Below, piece after piece: positions 63,106 through 64,000 of a stretch of 64,000 bases of DNA. The notes beneath the pieces are model-generated. The model had not been told where the DNA came from. It did no database searches and saw only the letters and a list, made by a program, of their open reading frames with translations. The stretch lies in assembly GCA_030684515.1 (NCBI GenBank), contig JAUXVJ010000009.1, positions 620,001-684,000 on the forward strand. The letters are read 5' to 3'. The position numbers were made by a program, and so were the translations under genes. Origin of the DNA: Actinomycetota bacterium. Lineage in GTDB: Bacteria; Actinomycetota; Actinomycetes; S36-B12. Positions within the stretch are counted from its first letter, which is position 1. Each line of letters opens with the position of its first letter.

Positions 63106-64000
63106 GTGAAGAAGACCTCGATCGGGCCGCGCTTTGGAGCTGGACTGCTCGGCGCAGTCATACTTGCAGCGCTGATGCCTGTGGTGGCGCCTCCGGCAGC
63201 CCAGGCTGCCACTGGCAAGGTCACGATCTGCCACCGGACGCACAGCACAACCAATCCCTATCGCTTAATTACTGTCTCGCAAAGCGCTGCCATCAGGAAT
63301 AGCGGCCATCAAAGTCACGTGGTGGCCTCGTCCGATTCCGGATTCCATTCGGCGGTCTTTGATCCCTCCTACTCGTACCCGTCAAATGCCAAGAAATGGG
63401 GTGACATCATCCCGGGCGGGGACACGGCTGGCGACGCCTTCAATGGCGCCAACAACATGGCTCTGAATTGGACTACGGCTGGTAAGGCCTTCTTCCCCGG
63501 CGGAGCAAATGCCAGCTACTGCGGCCGGATGACCGCCCAGCAGTTTTACGACTCTGAGATCGCAGCAGGCGAATCCGTCGCGGATATCGTGGCGGACCTC
63601 AATGCTCAGGGGGCCAATGAGGACGTGGCAACTCTTGCGGCGCTCGGCGGCTCGTTCACCACTTCCAATGTCGCGACTTCAGGCTCGGCAGTGACCGCGA
63701 CAACGAACGCGGCTTCGTCGGTCACTTCCACAGGTGCAACGTTGAATGGTTCCCTTACGGTTGGGACAACCTCGACCAAGTGGCAGTTCGAGTACGGGAC
63801 TTCCAGCACGCTGGCATCAGGAACGACACTGACAAGCCTTTCGGCCACGGGAGTCACGGGCTCCAGCAACAGTGTCTTGACAGCGCTGACTGGTTTGTCC
63901 AACTCAACCACGTACTACTTCCGCGTGCTCGGGGTCACCAACGCAGGGACGGACACTGAGGGGATCCTCTATGGATCGATCCTGAGTTTCACCACAGCAT
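63106..64000 (+). CDS. large secreted protein, N-terminal part (runs off the window)
   Basis: An open frame of 298 codons from GTG 63106 to the window edge, without a stop. The N-terminus KKTSIGPRF followed by a hydrophobic stretch to AQA-AT (about 36) is a signal peptide. Next comes KVTICHRTHSTTNPYRLITV, a short Cys/His-bearing motif I have seen at the start of actinobacterial surface proteins. A region with GHQSHVV, two Cys and a helical stretch (SVADIVADLNAQG) follows. A Thr/Ser-rich part then carries a fibronectin III-like module (NGSLTVGTTSTKWQFEYG, LTGLSNSTTYYFRVLGVTN). Probably an adhesin or wall-associated protein; the C-terminus is needed to say more. Confidence 0.8.
   Translation, partial: MKKTSIGPRFGAGLLGAVILAALMPVVAPPAAQAATGKVTICHRTHSTTNPYRLITVSQSAAIRNSGHQSHVVASSDSGFHSAVFDPSYSYPSNAKKWGDIIPGGDTAGDAFNGANNMALNWTTAGKAFFPGGANASYCGRMTAQQFYDSEIAAGESVADIVADLNAQGANEDVATLAALGGSFTTSNVATSGSAVTATTNAASSVTSTGATLNGSLTVGTTSTKWQFEYGTSSTLASGTTLTSLSATGVTGSSNSVLTALTGLSNSTTYYFRVLGVTNAGTDTEGILYGSILSFTTA

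Noticed and set aside
1-64000. CRISPR array, prophage or tRNA-linked island
   Set aside because: No regularly spaced repeat array, cas gene, phage structural gene, integrase or tRNA cloverleaf was seen. The only short tandem array is the 23-bp triplet at 21633, which has no spacers.

Overview
The window reads as chromosomal DNA of an actinobacterium (Actinomycetota). Base composition is moderately high in G+C, GTG starts are common, and the housekeeping genes and their order are typical of that phylum: guaB3 end, guaA, PspC/sensor kinase/LuxR regulator genes, pcrA, sucCD, a DUF6350 membrane protein, purN and purH. I see no rRNA, tRNA, CRISPR array or phage structural gene. The genus cannot be fixed from the sequence alone.

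Layout. 1-10 kb: the end of guaB3, guaA, small membrane proteins, a secreted GH-A-clan glycosidase, a PIG-L deacetylase, a secreted wall-associated protein behind a perfect CRP/GlxR-type palindrome, pcrA and a PASTA lipoprotein. 10-19 kb: a PspC-domain sensor kinase with its LuxR-type regulator on the minus strand and a second PspC protein on the plus strand. Between them sit three tandem copies of an orphan type-1 periplasmic substrate-binding lipoprotein-like gene, each with the same kind of 5' leader and 3' hairpin. 18.6-23 kb: a membrane diguanylate cyclase, a DrrAB-type ABC exporter, and an AAA/DUF4143 ATPase preceded by three 23-bp direct repeats.

23-30 kb: sucCD followed by an accessory patch. 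A higBA toxin-antitoxin pair sits between two 102-bp copies of the sucD 3' end plus its terminator. It is followed by a HEPN/MNT pair, a GGDEF-EAL protein and a Fic AMPylator. 30-58 kb: DUF6350 and purN, close neighbours in many actinobacteria, are here separated by about 27 kb of envelope-glycan genes. First comes a minus-strand operon of MoxR, DUF58, Wzm, Wzt and a DUF4129 protein. It is followed by four large plus-strand glycosyltransferase genes, some with several catalytic modules. A more A+T-rich stretch full of decayed IS3 and IS30 transposases surrounds a methyltransferase and a pyruvyltransferase-like gene. Last come sugar-nucleotide genes including gmhA, gmhB and an hddA-like kinase, which imply a GDP-D-glycero-D-manno-heptose branch; no hddC guanylyltransferase is visible.

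58-64 kb: purN-purH-DMT transporter operon, a small membrane protein, a secreted cupredoxin-like protein and the start of another large secreted protein that runs off the window. Taken together, the genes between 31 and 58 kb most plausibly build, decorate with heptose or other modified sugars, and export a cell-surface polysaccharide. The region around sucCD looks like an insertion hot spot for small toxin-antitoxin-type modules.
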